Below are positions 62,601-64,000 of a stretch of 64,000 nucleotides of DNA, piece after piece. Numbering within the stretch: position 1 is the first letter of the stretch; every line of letters begins with the position of its first letter. The notes beneath the pieces were generated by a model. The model was not told the origin of the DNA. It worked only from the letters and a program-made list of their open reading frames with translations, and searched no databases. A program made the position numbers and the translations under genes. The stretch comes from Bryum argenteum (Eukaryota > Streptophyta > Bryopsida > Bryales > Bryaceae): NCBI GenBank assembly GCA_037043015.1, contig CM073327.1, forward strand, positions 5,438,727 to 5,502,726, in the 5' to 3' direction.

Positions 62601-63720
62601 ATGAAATAAACAACAAACTATTGATGAAATCTAATACCTTAATATCCGAACCTTGAGGCAATTTTTTACTCTGCACCAAAGAAGTCAAGGAAGCATGTTT
62701 GATATATGAATCTTGTAGATCGTTATTAAAGAATTGAAATCATAAACATAGATATTTACATATTTAATATCACCAAAAGTGTATTGTACATTAGTAATTT
62801 AAATATTTAAGAGATTTCTTTTGCAACAAAATAAATGAGTTTAAGTATCACCATAATGCTTTTAAGTGTCTCATTCTCAGTTGCTATCTTTGACTCAACC
62901 TCAAGAGCACTTTGCAACTTCAATGCACATTGTTGATTTAAGAAATTTTCCTATTCACATCAAAGTTTGCATGTTCATCATATTTCGAGTTTAGCCATAT
63001 GTTTTGATTAATTTGAAATTCAAATGTATTGAAGGATAGTTGTGCTCATTAAAAAACAATTAACACACATTTAATTCTAAAGATATTAAAATAAGGGTTA
63101 TCACTTTAAGATAGATTATAATAGGATTTAAATTAATCAAACAATGTAGTCATTCTTATTAACTCTAAATCATCAATTTGATAATGTACCTCTTGTCTAA
63201 GTGCACTAATAGTCTCCATCATCTTGGTACACATGATTTCCCGTTGAATTTTGTAAAGCTCCTGCCTTTATATTAATTACACAATTATACAAAATATCAT
63301 ATCAATATTGTTGAAGTTTAAACATGAAATGTTAGAATTACGTTCATGAAGTTGAGTTTCAAAAGTTGTCATACACCAATTAATTTGTTATATGTAATAT
63401 GAAAAGAAAGGTTACCCACAAGTTCTTTAAGTTTTGAGGCGTAGTATTGTGTTTCTTTTTTTTGAGTCATTACTTGGTAATTTGAATGATCCACCTATCA
63501 AAAATTTCTTTATATTTAATCAGGAAACTTCAATAAGAGAGAGTAAGTCTTCATATTATCCAGAGTTGACATACGGAATATAGTCATAACAATCATAAAA
63601 ATCAAATAAATCAAATAATATCAAAAGTATGAAATGAAAAGTAATAGGAAAAATACCTTTGATGCGGCTTTACGTGAATCAAGCATTGTTGCCATTATAA
63701 TCTCCTTAAGCTCTTTGCTT
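59670..63720 (-). CDS. Multi-exon coiled-coil protein with 33-residue repeats (5' end outside or unclear)
   Basis: Supported exons with GT-AG ends are about 63720-63657, 63494-63420, 63261-63190, 62950-62852, 62670-62638, 62188-62027, 61420-60574, 60163-60031 and 59810-59670. The first six join in phase 0. The last three join in phase and end SKSCSIDDH-like with TAA at 59672-59670 (visible end KEDAKSCSIDDH). The join between 62027 and 61420 is out of phase, so an exon is missing or misplaced there. The N-terminal exons are heptad-like and charged (KLKELELYKIQREIM, LQSALEVESKIATENETLKS), suggesting a coiled coil. The long exon carries four to five copies of a unit containing LVNKPQQIETDSKSLLDAK. 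I do not recognise the family. The gene is AT-rich, unlike the SWI3D, DDX41 or NLR genes. Confidence 0.6.
60715..61150. repeat. 99-bp tandem repeats within the coiled-coil gene
   Basis: The block containing CTATTTGTTGTGGTTTATT recurs every 99 bases (for example 60776, 60875, 60974, 61073). Since 99 is divisible by three, each copy adds 33 residues in frame. The central copies are nearly identical and the outer ones diverge. Confidence 0.93.
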
Positions 63721-64000
63721 TGATCTGTAACTATATCTTACAAAAACAACATTAACTATTGGATTCAATATGAAACTTCATTATTGAATTGTTAGAGTTT
63801 TAAAAATACAATCAAAGTAAACAACCAATTAGATTAGGCTTCAATACGACATGCATTTGTACAAAGTTTTACTAAAAGGTATTAAGTTATTTACTATCAA
63901 GTATGTAAAAGGAGAAGCAAAAACTTAGAAAAAAGGAATATGATGATAGAAATATGAATTTCATAACTCATAGAATGAACATAGTCATGAATTAAACAAA

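Overview
The window is nuclear DNA of a land plant, most probably a bryophyte and perhaps a liverwort of the Marchantia type. The host genes have GT-AG introns, and plant families are present: a SWI3D-type chromatin subunit, a cytochrome b561 and an NB-ARC/LRR immune receptor. The placement is an inference from the receptor at 22.1-27.1 kb, whose NB-ARC follows an alpha/beta-hydrolase fold, an arrangement I know from bryophytes.

Layout. The left edge holds the 3' end of an unidentified Cys-rich gene (3-173), then a single-exon gene with a long acidic tract (1.4-2.3 kb, minus). Repeats and AT-rich DNA follow to 9.2 kb. A nine-exon SWI3D homologue runs 14.7-9.2 kb (minus). An intronless DDX41-type DEAD-box helicase lies at 18.3-20.2 kb, then the four-exon receptor at 22.1-27.1 kb and a four-exon cytochrome b561 gene at 29.5-27.8 kb (minus). 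A region rich in small inverted-repeat elements leads to a 5.1-kb Ty1/copia element (33.4-38.5 kb, minus). The copia element sits 64 bp from the stop codon of a single-exon kinase gene (39.9-38.6 kb, minus). A six-exon mitochondrial-type ribosomal protein L17 gene is at 42.5-44.5 kb. Beyond it lie TTAA-flanked inverted-repeat elements, PIF/Harbinger remains (47.8-50.6 kb), a 5.6-kb Ty3/gypsy chromovirus (51.3-56.9 kb, plus), and a multi-exon coiled-coil/repeat gene entering from the right edge (minus, stop at 59.67 kb).

The most unusual item is the receptor. My splice model gives 1,386 residues: a complete animal-type caspase fold (p20 plus p10) with both catalytic residues replaced, an alpha/beta hydrolase with the nucleophile serine replaced by glycine, an intact-looking NB-ARC, LRRs, ARM-like repeats and a Cys/His-rich tail. 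Two apparent pseudoenzymes on one NB-ARC switch is an architecture I do not know to be described.

The mobile DNA is also informative. The gypsy LTR carries perfect heat-shock-element arrays upstream of its TATA box. The copia element appears to prime from the anticodon arm of initiator tRNA-Met (a half-tRNA primer) and has a non-canonical LTR end. Two copies of one TTAA-flanked element, one of them carrying a nested TTAA insertion, give a direct empty-site/filled-site comparison. The host genes show no sign of acting in one pathway; they are independent transcription units separated by repeats.
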